Below are positions 54,446 through 63,263 of a DNA stretch of 64,000 nucleotides, piece by piece (the stretch's first letter is position 1; each line of letters starts with the position of its first letter). The notes below the pieces were generated by a model, which saw only the letters and a list, made by a program, of their open reading frames with translations, made no database searches and was not told the DNA's origin. Both the position numbers and the translations under genes were made by a program. The stretch comes from an uncultured Alphaproteobacteria bacterium. Its GTDB lineage: Bacteria > Pseudomonadota > Alphaproteobacteria > HIMB59 > GCA-002718135. The DNA lies in contig CABYRH010000001.1 in assembly GCA_902521315.1 (NCBI GenBank), positions 124,001-188,000 on the forward strand. Reading direction: 5' to 3'.

Positions 54446-55286
54446 CTGATGAAATTATATTGATATAAAGATGAGTTTTTACATCAAAAATATTTGAAAT
54501 TTCTTTTTGACTTTTTATTCTAATATCTTTTATTTTAGATCCTTTTCTACCCAATAATATTTTTTTGTACCTGTCATTTTTAATAATAATATCTTGCTTT
54601 ATTTTTAGCTGTCCATTTTTCAAATATTTAAAGGTTTTATTAGTTACTTCTATATTATATGGAATTTCTTTATGAATTAATGATAGTATTTCATTTCTTG
54701 TGCATTCATTGGTGATAAAAATATCATCTTTGTCTGTGATTTCATCATCCTTATATAGCCACCTTCCATATTTTGATTTTTGTAAAAGATAATCAATTAA
54801 ATTTTCAAAACCTAATTTTTTTTTAGCTGATATGTTAAAGAATTTATCTATTTTATATTTTTCTGAAATTAATTTTATATGCTTAAGTAAATTTTCAGCT
54901 TTTATTAAATCGGTTTTATTAAAAATAATTGAAATATTCTTTTTTAATTCATAAAGTTTAGGAAAGTCATTTTTTAAATCATTTAATTCAATCCTTTTTG
55001 AATCAATTAAATACAAAATAATATCTGATTGATTTAAGCCTTCCCATAAATTTTTCTTCAATTTAGTTTTATGAGATTTTTTGTCTCTAAGAAAACTAAT
55101 ACCAGGTGTATCATATAGAACTAATTGAGTATTTTTAATATTAACAATACCAATTACAAAATCTTCAGTAGTATTAATTTTTTTGTTTGTTATTGAAATT
55201 TTCTCACCAACAAGGTTATTTAATAGAGTTGATTTTCCTGCATTAGTCTTACCGACAAGACTAATTTTTAATATTTTTCTTTTCAT
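54429..55286 (-). CDS. era: GTPase Era
   Basis: A 285-residue ribosome-assembly GTPase: G1 GKTNAGKST, G3 DTPG, G4 NKTD and a C-terminal KH domain (KKILLGRKGSKIKDIRI). It helps 16S rRNA maturation. It begins 26 bases inside the rnc end, one of the longer overlaps here; no other ATG is available before the G1 motif, so the start is firm. Confidence 0.95.
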   Translation of the reverse strand: MKRKILKISLVGKTNAGKSTLLNNLVGEKISITNKKINTTEDFVIGIVNIKNTQLVLYDTPGISFLRDKKSHKTKLKKNLWEGLNQSDIILYLIDSKRIELNDLKNDFPKLYELKKNISIIFNKTDLIKAENLLKHIKLISEKYKIDKFFNISAKKKLGFENLIDYLLQKSKYGRWLYKDDEITDKDDIFITNECTRNEILSLIHKEIPYNIEVTNKTFKYLKNGQLKIKQDIIIKNDRYKKILLGRKGSKIKDIRIKSQKEISNIFDVKTHLYINIISSDAKKI

Positions 55287-55968
55287 TAATTTTTTTTAAT
55301 GCAATTTCTGCTGCATTTCTCTCTGCCTCTCTTATTGAAGAACCTTTTGAATTAATTTTATTTAAATTTACCACTTTAACTGAAACAGTGAATGTGGGTG
55401 AATGAGGTGGTCCTTCTTTTTTGATTAATTTATATTCAGGAAGTTTTTTATAAAGTTGTTGTGATATTTCTTGTAATAATGTTTTTGGGTCTAAGGTTTT
55501 AGAAACTTCAATATCTAGATGTTTTGACCAAAATTTACTTATAAAATCAAATGATGAATTATATCCACCATCTAGAAAGATTGCTCCAATTAATGACTCT
55601 ACTGAATCTGAAAAAATTGAATTTAACATTTTATTGTTTTTTTTCTTAAAATTATATTGAAGCACATCTTCTATTTGCAATTCTTGAGAAATTTTAAACA
55701 AAAATTTTTTTTGAACTAAATAAGAATATTTTTTAGATAAATCACCTTCATTAAACTTTTTATATTTTGAAAATAATAAATTTGCTATTATTAATCCTAG
55801 CACTCGATCTCCTAAAAATTCAAATCTTTCAAATTCATTTATTGTAATTTTTTTTTCATTTTCTAAATAGAAACTTGGATGAGTTAAGGATTGAATTAAC
55901 AATTTGCTATTTTTAAACTTATAATTTATTTTTTTTTCAAATAATTTGATTTTTTTACTATCTATCAT
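55261..55968 (-). CDS. rnc: ribonuclease III
   Basis: A 235-residue RNase III with an N-terminal endonuclease domain (ERFEFLGDRVLGLIIANLLF; DSVESLIGAIFLDGG) and a C-terminal dsRNA-binding domain (SKGSSIREAERNAAEIALKKI). It cuts double-stranded RNA, including rRNA precursors. It overlaps lepB by four bases and era by 26. Confidence 0.96.
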   Translation of the reverse strand: MIDSKKIKLFEKKINYKFKNSKLLIQSLTHPSFYLENEKKITINEFERFEFLGDRVLGLIIANLLFSKYKKFNEGDLSKKYSYLVQKKFLFKISQELQIEDVLQYNFKKKNNKMLNSIFSDSVESLIGAIFLDGGYNSSFDFISKFWSKHLDIEVSKTLDPKTLLQEISQQLYKKLPEYKLIKKEGPPHSPTFTVSVKVVNLNKINSKGSSIREAERNAAEIALKKINEKKNIKN

Positions 55969-56699
55969 TGAATTTTTTGAAAAATTCTTTCATATCTAAT
56001 TGAATTAGGCCATTTCCATATCTGTAAAAATCTTGCATTTTCCAAAGAAAAGAAAATAAACTGTGCTTTACCAACTAAGTTTTCATAAGGAATGAATCCA
56101 ACTGTACTTATAAATCTACTATCTTGTGAATTATCTCTATTATCACCCATTACAAAGAAATGATTGTCTGGGACATTAAATAACTGAGTATTATCCGCTA
56201 TACCATTGTCTGTGATATCAAGAATTTTGATTTCTTTTTTAAAAAAATATTCATTATACATTCTAACTCTTTTGTTACTGGTTTTGTTATCTGTATCTAT
56301 AAAATCATTTAGTTTTTTTCTTAAAATTTCTGATCCATTAATAAAAATAATACCATTTTTAATTTCTATTTTATCTCCAGGCAGACCAATAACTCTTTTA
56401 ATATAATCAGTTCTATTATTTTCAGGAGTTTTAAAAACTACTACATCGCCTCTCTCAGGTGTGTTTGAAAATATTTTACCGGGTATTAAAGGTATGGAAA
56501 ATGGAAGAGAATGTTTTGAAAAACCGTATGAATATTTTGAAACAAAAATAAAATCTCCTACAAGAAGATTTGGCTTCATTGATCCTGAAGGTATATTGAA
56601 AGGCTCAAATATAAATGATCTAATCAGTAAAGCTATAAAGATTGCTATAAGTATTGACTTCAAATTACCAAAAAAACTATTTTTTTTAGATTTAGTCAT
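55965..56699 (-). CDS. lepB: signal peptidase I
   Basis: A 244-residue type I signal peptidase with one N-terminal anchor helix (LIAIFIALLIRSFIFEPF). Nucleophile Ser40 in IPSGSM and general base Lys101 in DYIKRVIGLPGDK, with GDNRDNSQDSRF near the end, all present. It removes signal peptides on the periplasmic side. Overlaps acpS by eight bases. Confidence 0.95.
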   Translation of the reverse strand: MTKSKKNSFFGNLKSILIAIFIALLIRSFIFEPFNIPSGSMKPNLLVGDFIFVSKYSYGFSKHSLPFSIPLIPGKIFSNTPERGDVVVFKTPENNRTDYIKRVIGLPGDKIEIKNGIIFINGSEILRKKLNDFIDTDNKTSNKRVRMYNEYFFKKEIKILDITDNGIADNTQLFNVPDNHFFVMGDNRDNSQDSRFISTVGFIPYENLVGKAQFIFFSLENARFLQIWKWPNSIRYERIFQKIQ

Positions 56700-57078
56700 A
56701 GATTGTCACATTTGCTATTGCGTATTTTTTTTCATCAGAAAGCGATAATTCGATTTTTGTATTCGAAGCTTTATTCATATTTTTAAAAATTTCTTTTGCA
56801 TTACCATGAAGTTTAATAAATGGTTTACCAAATTGGTTGTTTTTGACTTCAATATCTTTCCAAAATACGCCTCTGGCTAAGCCTGTGCCTAAAGCTTTAG
56901 CACAAGCTTCTTTAGCTGCATATCTTTTTGCATATGATTCTACTGATTTTTTTCTATTTTCTGATCTTTCGATCTCTGAAGAACTAAAACATCTTTTTTT
57001 AAATCTGTCTCCATATTTATCAATTACTTTTCTTATTCTATTTATATCAATAATGTCTATTCCATTTCCATAAATCAT
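56692..57078 (-). CDS. acpS: holo-[acyl-carrier-protein] synthase
   Basis: A 128-residue AcpS that attaches 4'-phosphopantetheine from CoA to acyl carrier protein. GNGIDIIDINRIRK (Asp8) and RYAAKEACAKALGTG (the Glu of the metal site) are conserved, normal length. Between rel (two bases away) and lepB, as usual in alphaproteobacteria. Confidence 0.95.
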   Translation of the reverse strand: MIYGNGIDIIDINRIRKVIDKYGDRFKKRCFSSSEIERSENRKKSVESYAKRYAAKEACAKALGTGLARGVFWKDIEVKNNQFGKPFIKLHGNAKEIFKNMNKASNTKIELSLSDEKKYAIANVTIYD

Positions 57079-57080
57079 TT

Positions 57081-59204
57081 TTAACCTTTCAATCTCTCTA
57101 AGGAAGATACTTCTTTTTCCATTCTTAATGCTGCAATAATATTTTGTAAATGATTAGCATCTCTAACCTCAATATCTATTATAATTTCAAAAAAATCTGA
57201 TTTCCTAACTGAAAAAAGAATATTTGAAATGTTTCCATTATTTTTTGCAATAACGGTTGTTACTTTTCCTAAACTTCCAGGTTTATTAAATAAAACAACA
57301 ACGATTCTTGCATTAGATACGGTTTCTAAATTATTTTGATTATCCCATGAAATATTTAACCATCTATCGGGGGCCTCTTGATATGAAGTAAGAGTGTCAC
57401 AATCAAGTGTATGAACGGCAACTCCTATTCCAGCAGTTACTATACCTACTATACTATCTCCTTTTAATGGTGAACAACATCCTGCAAGATGATAAGACAT
57501 TCCAGCAGTCAAGCCTTTTAACTTAATTGGATTTTGAATATTTTTATTAAATTTAGAAACTGGAATATAGTTATACTCAGGATAAATTTTCTTAATGACA
57601 GAAAGTGCTGTAATTTCTCCAGAGCCTATTGAAGCATATAATTCATCAATTGATTTATAACTAAAATCATCAAGTATTTTTTTTTCAATATTTTTATTAA
57701 ATTCATAATTTTCTTTTTGAAAATAATTTATTAAAATTTCTCTACCAAAAATTATATGTTCTTCTTTCTTCTTAAATCTAAAAAATCTTCTTAGCTGAGA
57801 TTTAACTTTTGTTGTTACAGCAAATCTTTGCCATAAAGGTGATGGCTGTGATGATTCAGAGGTGATAATTTCTATTTGATCTCCATTTTTTAAAATTGTT
57901 TTTAGAGGCTGTAACTTATCATTAATTTTAGCAGCTACACATTTATCACCTATTTGACTATGAATAGCATACGCAAAGTCTACAGGAGTTGCATTTTTAG
58001 GCAATTCAATTAGATCACCTTTTGGAGTAAAAACAAAAATATCATTTTGAAAAACTTTTAATTTAGAATTTTGAATTAATTCATCTTGAGAAACTGAAGA
58101 ATTCATTGAATCTACTAAATCATGCGCCCATTTATATTCTTTTGCATCTTTTTCTTTGATTTTTTTCGGATCCTTATATTTCCAATGAGATGCAACTCCG
58201 AAATCAGCAATTTGATTCATTATGTTTGAACGAAATTGAATTTCAATTTTTTTGTTCTTTGGCCCCATAACTGATGTATGAAGTGCTCTATACCCATTTG
58301 ATTTGGGAGCAGAAATAAAATCTTTAAACCTTCCTTGAATGTATGGAAAGTTTCTATGTATTATTCCTAAACATCTGTAGCATTCTCTGGTAGAATTTGT
58401 AATAACTCTAAAAGCCATAATATCCGAGAGTTGTTCAAAGGAAATATTTTTATTTTTAATTTTATTCCATATAGAATATGGAGATTTAATTCTGCCCTCT
58501 ACTTTACAAAATAAATCTTCTTGAAAAAAAATATTTTTTAAATCATATCTAATTTCATCAACAATATTATCATCCTTTGATTTCAAATATTCCAATCTTT
58601 CAATAATTGTTTTTTTTGCATCAGGATTTATTACTTCAAATGAAATATCCTCTAATTCATCTTGCCATTCCTTCATACCTAATCTTTGTGCTAAGGGAGC
58701 AAAAACTTCTAATGTTTCTAAAGCTATTCTAGTTTTTTTATTTTCATCTTTAATAAATTGAATTGTTCTCATATTATGTAATCTATCAGCTAATTTTACT
58801 AAAATTACTCTTAAGTCTTTTGTTGTAGCTAAAATTAATTTTTTATAATTTTCTCCAAATTTTTGATTTTTTACCTTTAATGAATATTTATTTATTTTTG
58901 TTAATCCATCAACAAGTTCGACTATTTGATTTCCAAAATTTTTATTAATGTCCTCTATATTTAAACTTGTATCTTCAAGTGTATCATGAAGTAGGCCGGC
59001 TACTATAGAATCAGCATCTAACTTTATTGAAGTTAATATTTTTGCAACTTCTAATGGATGCGTAATAAAAGGATCACCTGATTTTCTTAGCTGATTACTA
59101 TGAGCTTCTTCACTCAATCTAAGTGCCTGTCTTACTTTATCTTTTTCTTTATCATTTAGATAAGAGGTAATTAATTCTATCTCTTTATGAATTTCTTTAA
59201 CCAT
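57081..59204 (-). CDS. bifunctional (p)ppGpp synthase/hydrolase (Rel/SpoT)
   Basis: A 707-residue long RSH protein: HD hydrolase domain with HDTLEDT near residue 73, synthetase with FKDFISAPKSNGYRALHT, then TGS (FTPKGDLIELPKNATPVDFAYAIHS) and a C-terminal ACT domain (VVVLFNKPGSLGKVTTVIA). Both catalytic halves look intact, so it can make and degrade the alarmone. Alphaproteobacteria usually have a single such enzyme. Stands between rpoZ and acpS. Confidence 0.95.
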   Translation of the reverse strand: MVKEIHKEIELITSYLNDKEKDKVRQALRLSEEAHSNQLRKSGDPFITHPLEVAKILTSIKLDADSIVAGLLHDTLEDTSLNIEDINKNFGNQIVELVDGLTKINKYSLKVKNQKFGENYKKLILATTKDLRVILVKLADRLHNMRTIQFIKDENKKTRIALETLEVFAPLAQRLGMKEWQDELEDISFEVINPDAKKTIIERLEYLKSKDDNIVDEIRYDLKNIFFQEDLFCKVEGRIKSPYSIWNKIKNKNISFEQLSDIMAFRVITNSTRECYRCLGIIHRNFPYIQGRFKDFISAPKSNGYRALHTSVMGPKNKKIEIQFRSNIMNQIADFGVASHWKYKDPKKIKEKDAKEYKWAHDLVDSMNSSVSQDELIQNSKLKVFQNDIFVFTPKGDLIELPKNATPVDFAYAIHSQIGDKCVAAKINDKLQPLKTILKNGDQIEIITSESSQPSPLWQRFAVTTKVKSQLRRFFRFKKKEEHIIFGREILINYFQKENYEFNKNIEKKILDDFSYKSIDELYASIGSGEITALSVIKKIYPEYNYIPVSKFNKNIQNPIKLKGLTAGMSYHLAGCCSPLKGDSIVGIVTAGIGVAVHTLDCDTLTSYQEAPDRWLNISWDNQNNLETVSNARIVVVLFNKPGSLGKVTTVIAKNNGNISNILFSVRKSDFFEIIIDIEVRDANHLQNIIAALRMEKEVSSLERLKG

Positions 59205-59247
59205 AAATAATATTTAAATTATTTATTTAAATTATAAATTAACTTTA

Positions 59248-59667
59248 TTATAAATCTTGTACTTTATCTTCATCTGATGAATTTTCCAAATTATCATTTG
59301 AAATATCTATTTGCGTTTCTTCCGCAGACTCACTAATATTTTCTCCTTCTTGATTTGCTTCATCAATTACTGATTCACTTGTTTCAGATTGGCTTTCATC
59401 ACTATTATCTTCAATTTCATTTATTTCTTCATCTTCACTAAAAGTATTAGTTTGGTATTCTTCAATTAAGTTATTTTTGAGTTGCTCTGAAGTAATAGTT
59501 TCCTCAGCTATCTCTCTCAGTGCGATTACAGTATTTTTATCATTATCAATTTCAACAGTAGGTTCTTCACCAGAATGTAGTTTTCTTGCTCTATTAGAAG
59601 CAACTAAAACTAACTCAAATCTACTTGGAAATTTATCAATACAATCTTCAACTGTTATTCTAGCCAT
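59248..59667 (-). CDS. rpoZ: RNA polymerase omega subunit with acidic tail
   Basis: A 139-residue omega subunit. The N-terminal [22 protein letters not shown] core is canonical. From about residue 80 the chain is a highly acidic, Ser-rich, low-complexity tail of 55 residues (for example [17 protein letters not shown]), longer than in most bacteria. The tail is probably disordered; its role is unknown. Confidence 0.95.
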   Translation of the reverse strand: MARITVEDCIDKFPSRFELVLVASNRARKLHSGEEPTVEIDNDKNTVIALREIAEETITSEQLKNNLIEEYQTNTFSEDEEINEIEDNSDESQSETSESVIDEANQEGENISESAEETQIDISNDNLENSSDEDKVQDL

Positions 59668-59705
59668 TTAGAGGCTTATATTGATCAAATTATAAAAGTA
59701 AATAG

Positions 59706-60152
59706 TTAATTATTTTTAAGTAATCTCTCTTTTTTTATGTTCCAATCCCTTTGTTTTATGGACTCTCTTTTATCAATTTTTTTCTTACCTTTTGCAATAC
59801 CACAAGATAATTTTGCAATTCCTTTATCTGAGAAGTAAAGAGATATTGGAATTATTGTAAACCCTCCTTGTCTTATTGATCCAGCTATTTTATTAAATTC
59901 TTTTTTTGTTACTAATAATTTTCTATTTCTACTTGGATTATAATTATTATCAGTTGAATTTTGATATTTTTTTATAAAAGAGTTTGATAACCACAATTCA
60001 CCATTTTGTTCTATAATATATGATCCTCTAATTGATCCCGTATTTATACGTAAAGATTTTACTTCAGAACCCGTTAGTACTATTCCTGCCTCTATTTTAT
60101 TGGATATAGTAAAATTATAATTAGCGCTGTTATTAGCTGCAATTATTTTCAT
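59706..60152 (-). CDS. smpB: SsrA-binding protein SmpB
   Basis: A 148-residue SmpB, needed with tmRNA for trans-translation. NYNFTISNKIEAGIVLTGSEVKSLR is the family core and the basic C-terminal tail (KGKKKIDKRESIKQRDWNIKKE) is intact. The tmRNA gene is not in this window. It follows dapA with no gap. Confidence 0.96.
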   Translation of the reverse strand: MKIIAANNSANYNFTISNKIEAGIVLTGSEVKSLRINTGSIRGSYIIEQNGELWLSNSFIKKYQNSTDNNYNPSRNRKLLVTKKEFNKIAGSIRQGGFTIIPISLYFSDKGIAKLSCGIAKGKKKIDKRESIKQRDWNIKKERLLKNN

Positions 60153-61025
60153 TTATAAAAGCTGCAACTCTTCAAGGCAGCTTTTAACTAATTCTTTAGT
60201 ATGATCTTTTATAGAAGTTAATGGTAGTCTTGTATTTTCTTTACATAATCCTAACAATGAGGCAGCATATTTTGCTGGTCCTGGACTAGACTCTATAAAT
60301 AACGCGTTATGTAATGATGCTAATTTTAAATTAATTTCTTGAGCTTTTAAAATATTGCCATCTTGCCAATACGAATGCATTTCTGAACATAATTTAGGTG
60401 CTACATTAGCTGTAACTGATATACAGCCATGTCCGCCTTGAGCTAAATATGCTAATGCAGTTCCATCTTCACCAGATAGATAACAAAAATCATTTTGCAT
60501 ATTTTTTCTTGTTAACAAAGGTCTAAATAAATCATTTGTTGCATCTTTAACTCCAATAATATTTTCAATGTTTGATAACTTAATCATAGTTTCAATAGAC
60601 ATATCAACAATAGATCTTCCTGGTATATTATAAATAATTATTGGAATTTTGGTCTTTTCAGCGATCGTTTTAAAATGCTCATATAATCCTGATTGAGTTG
60701 GTTTGTTATAATATGGAGTAACAACTAAAGCAGCATCAGCACCCGATTTTTTTGCATGCTCTGTATATTCAATAGCTTCTAAAGTGTTATTTGAACCAGT
60801 GCCAGCGATAACAGGAACTCTTTTGTCAGCAACTCTAATGGTTTCTTCGATTATTTTTTTATGTTCATCGTGTGATAAAGTTGGAGACTCACCAGTTGTC
60901 CCGCAAGGAACGAGTCCGTGAGATCCATTATCAATTAAATAATTTAATACATCTACTAAAGAAGCATAATCAACTTTATTGCCTTGAAATGGTGTTATAA
61001 CCGCAGGTATACTTCCTTTAAACAT
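60153..61025 (-). CDS. dapA: 4-hydroxy-tetrahydrodipicolinate synthase
   Basis: A 290-residue aldolase-type enzyme of lysine/diaminopimelate synthesis, joining pyruvate and aspartate semialdehyde. Schiff-base Lys160 in GVKDAT, Tyr132 in IIIYNIPGRS and CGTTGES (41-47) are all seen. It is the first gene of the dapA-smpB run and starts seven bases after the tRNA-Ser 3' end. Confidence 0.96.
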   Translation of the reverse strand: MFKGSIPAVITPFQGNKVDYASLVDVLNYLIDNGSHGLVPCGTTGESPTLSHDEHKKIIEETIRVADKRVPVIAGTGSNNTLEAIEYTEHAKKSGADAALVVTPYYNKPTQSGLYEHFKTIAEKTKIPIIIYNIPGRSIVDMSIETMIKLSNIENIIGVKDATNDLFRPLLTRKNMQNDFCYLSGEDGTALAYLAQGGHGCISVTANVAPKLCSEMHSYWQDGNILKAQEINLKLASLHNALFIESSPGPAKYAASLLGLCKENTRLPLTSIKDHTKELVKSCLEELQLL

Positions 61026-61032
61026 TTTTATA

Positions 61033-61124
61033 TGGCGGAGAGAGAGGGATTCGAACCCTCGGAAGGAATTACTTCCTTCGCAGGTTTAGCAAACCTGTGG
61101 TTTAAGCCACTCACCCATCTCTCC
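61033..61124 (-). tRNA. tRNA-Ser (anticodon GCT)
   Basis: A long class II tRNA: acceptor GGAGAGA pairs with TCTCTCC, anticodon arm CAGGT-TTGCTAA-ACCTG gives GCT, a long variable arm CGAAGGAAGTAATTCCTTC, T arm GAGGGTTCGAATCCCTC and encoded CCA. It reads AGC/AGU codons. Confidence 0.97.
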
Positions 61125-61153
61125 TGTAATTGTTTCATATTGCTTATATTGAT

Positions 61154-61182
61154 GTAATAACGAAAATAGACAGGAATCTCAA
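61154..61182 (-). promoter_or_regulatory. possible promoter of tRNA-Ser and dapA genes
   Basis: On the minus strand TTGAGA and TATTAC stand 17 bases apart, 30 bases before the mature tRNA 5' end. The -10 matches consensus in four of six positions. It is the only well-spaced pair I find in the 167-base gap between tRNA-Ser and the HupE-like gene, and the rest of that gap shows nothing further that I can name. Confidence 0.35.
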
Positions 61183-61291
61183 CATTATTTATTAATATTT
61201 AAAATATTGTTAACAATAAAGGATTTATCAAAAAAGTATTTCTTAGCTTAAGTTATAAATTCATTATACCCATAGCGTGCCTAAAAATTTA

Positions 61292-62449
61292 TTAAATTAA
61301 ATTAATTCTTTCAAAAAACCAATATAACCCAATACTAGAAATTATTATTGAAGATGGAACTTGAAAAAAAATTCTATAATTTTTATTTTTTGAAAAGTTT
61401 AAAGCTATTAATAGATATAAAGCCAATACTATAGATATTTGAGCAACTTCAATACCAAGATTAAACGAGATGAGATTTACAAATAAATCACTGCTGTTGT
61501 AACCTATATCACTCAAAACTAATGCAAATCCTAAACCATGAAGTAATCCAAAAAATAAGATTACAACATATCTTAAATATTCTTTTATATATCTTTTAAA
61601 AATATTTTCTAATCCGATATAAACTATAGAAAGTGCAATGATAGGTTCAACAATTTGAGGATTAATTCTCGTTAAAGATAAAGAAACAAATATGAGAGTA
61701 ATTGAATGAGCAATAGTAAATATAGTTATTTGAGAAATTAATTTTTTTAAAGATGATGAAAATAAAAAAAGTCCAAATATGAACAAAATATGATCTAATC
61801 CTTTTGGAATTATATGTTGAATTCCTAGTACAAAAAATTTCGTGAAGCTATTAAATGTTTTACTAAAATTATTTTCCTTAAATGAAAATTGACTTGATTC
61901 AATTCCTGAATGTAAATATTCTGTAACTAATTCATCTTCTAATTTGTTATCATTATTCTCTCTTAAAATAATTGGGCCGTAGTTTTTAAACCACCGAAAT
62001 GTAAATTGTTCAGAATTTTTATCTAATAAAACTCTAAAATAAACATGAGTATCTCTACTTATTTCAAAATTTTTTATATCTTCAACTTCAGCTTTAATTA
62101 AAATAATTTTATTTGATTCGTTATTAATTTTAATGTCAATATTAGAACTTATTTCACTCCAAGAATTTTGAAACATTTCTTGAAGGTCTTTTTTGTTTAA
62201 AATTCTAAATTTATCATAAATTTCACTTAGTGATGAAGAGTCTGTATTAGAAACAGTAGATGCATCAATATTAGATAATATCAATTCAGCGTTTAATCTT
62301 ATTTTGAAATTCAAATAACTTTCATCATACGTAAAATCTGCAATAGATGGCTTTATTTCATGACTAATAGAAGATGTTGAAAATAAATTTAAAATACAGA
62401 CTAGAATTAAAAATAGATATAACTTTATAATTTTTATATAAGAAAACAT
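61292..62449 (-). CDS. HupE/UreJ-family membrane protein
   Basis: A 385-residue protein with a signal helix (LYLFLILVCILNLF) and a predicted mature N-terminus HEIKP. The N-terminal half is periplasmic, and the C-terminal half has six helices with GIQHIIPKGLDHILFIFGLF, whose His/Asp residues mark the HupE/UreJ_2 family of nickel/cobalt-type permeases. Metal identity is inferred. It starts divergent to the DUF4198 gene, the two start codons sharing two bases in CATG. Confidence 0.85.
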   Translation of the reverse strand: MFSYIKIIKLYLFLILVCILNLFSTSSISHEIKPSIADFTYDESYLNFKIRLNAELILSNIDASTVSNTDSSSLSEIYDKFRILNKKDLQEMFQNSWSEISSNIDIKINNESNKIILIKAEVEDIKNFEISRDTHVYFRVLLDKNSEQFTFRWFKNYGPIILRENNDNKLEDELVTEYLHSGIESSQFSFKENNFSKTFNSFTKFFVLGIQHIIPKGLDHILFIFGLFLFSSSLKKLISQITIFTIAHSITLIFVSLSLTRINPQIVEPIIALSIVYIGLENIFKRYIKEYLRYVVILFFGLLHGLGFALVLSDIGYNSSDLFVNLISFNLGIEVAQISIVLALYLLIALNFSKNKNYRIFFQVPSSIIISSIGLYWFFERINLI

Positions 62450-63263
62450 GATGAAATTTACTTTAAATAGATTAATATTTATTATTATCTTAACTTCAAT
62501 AACAAAAATCTCTTTATGTCATGAATTTTGGATTGATCCAAAAAATTATCACTTATCAAATAATGAAAAAGCTGTGGCGAATATCTTTATAGGAGAAAAT
62601 TTTGAAGGATCACCAATACCATTTACAAAAGAATATTTTAAAATATCATTCTTGCATGCTGAAGATAATAAATTAAAAATTAAAGGTAGATTAGGTGATA
62701 TTCCCGCTCTTAATATTAAAAAAGCGTTCAAAGGATTAAATGTAATACAAGTTGAATCAGTTACTAAATATGTTGAGTATGAAAAATTAGTAAAATTTGA
62801 AATTTTCACAAGAGAGAAAGGGTATCCAAATTTAGCTCAAAAACATAGAGAAAATAACTACCCAGAAAATTTTTTTGAAAGTTATAAAAGATATGCAAAG
62901 TCATTAATTAGTGTAGAAAATTTTAACGGTAGAGATATCGATACAAATATGGAATTTGAATTAATTTTTTTAGACAATCCTCTTAAAAATTTAAATGAAA
63001 ATAAAAGAATTCTATTAGAGTATAAAAATAAAATACTAGCTGATCATAAGGTTTCTGTTATGAGTTTAAATAATGGTTATTTTAGAAAAGAATATGTTAG
63101 AACAAACGAGGGTGGATATTTTGATTACCTCTTTAAAAAAAATACAAAATATTTAATTGAAAGTGTTGTTATAATTGAAGGTAGTAATAAGAAAAAAGAT
63201 AATTATGCTAAGTGGCATTCTTTGTGGACTTCATATACTTTAAAAACACCAAATGAAAATTAA
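62448..63263 (+). CDS. DUF4198-type periplasmic protein
   Basis: A 271-residue exported protein with a signal peptide (LIFIIILTSITKISLC) and predicted mature start HEFWIDPKNYHLSNNEKA, the DUF4198 N-terminal signature. The C-terminal region includes VRTNEGGYFDYLFKKNTKYLIES. DUF4198 proteins are often found with nickel/cobalt uptake genes; here the neighbour is a HupE-like permease on the other strand. It overlaps the following sulfotransferase gene by 11 bases. Confidence 0.82.
   Translation: MMKFTLNRLIFIIILTSITKISLCHEFWIDPKNYHLSNNEKAVANIFIGENFEGSPIPFTKEYFKISFLHAEDNKLKIKGRLGDIPALNIKKAFKGLNVIQVESVTKYVEYEKLVKFEIFTREKGYPNLAQKHRENNYPENFFESYKRYAKSLISVENFNGRDIDTNMEFELIFLDNPLKNLNENKRILLEYKNKILADHKVSVMSLNNGYFRKEYVRTNEGGYFDYLFKKNTKYLIESVVIIEGSNKKKDNYAKWHSLWTSYTLKTPNEN

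Noticed and set aside
59280-59460. Acidic repeat tail of omega as a frameshift or repeat expansion
   Set aside because: The frame is continuous, there is no exact repeat unit and the stop is clear; the tail is better taken as natural low-complexity sequence.
61205-61218. Perfect palindrome TATTGTTAACAATA as an operator
   Set aside because: About ten such 14-base palindromes are expected by chance in a 64-kb window of this base composition; no second copy is seen.
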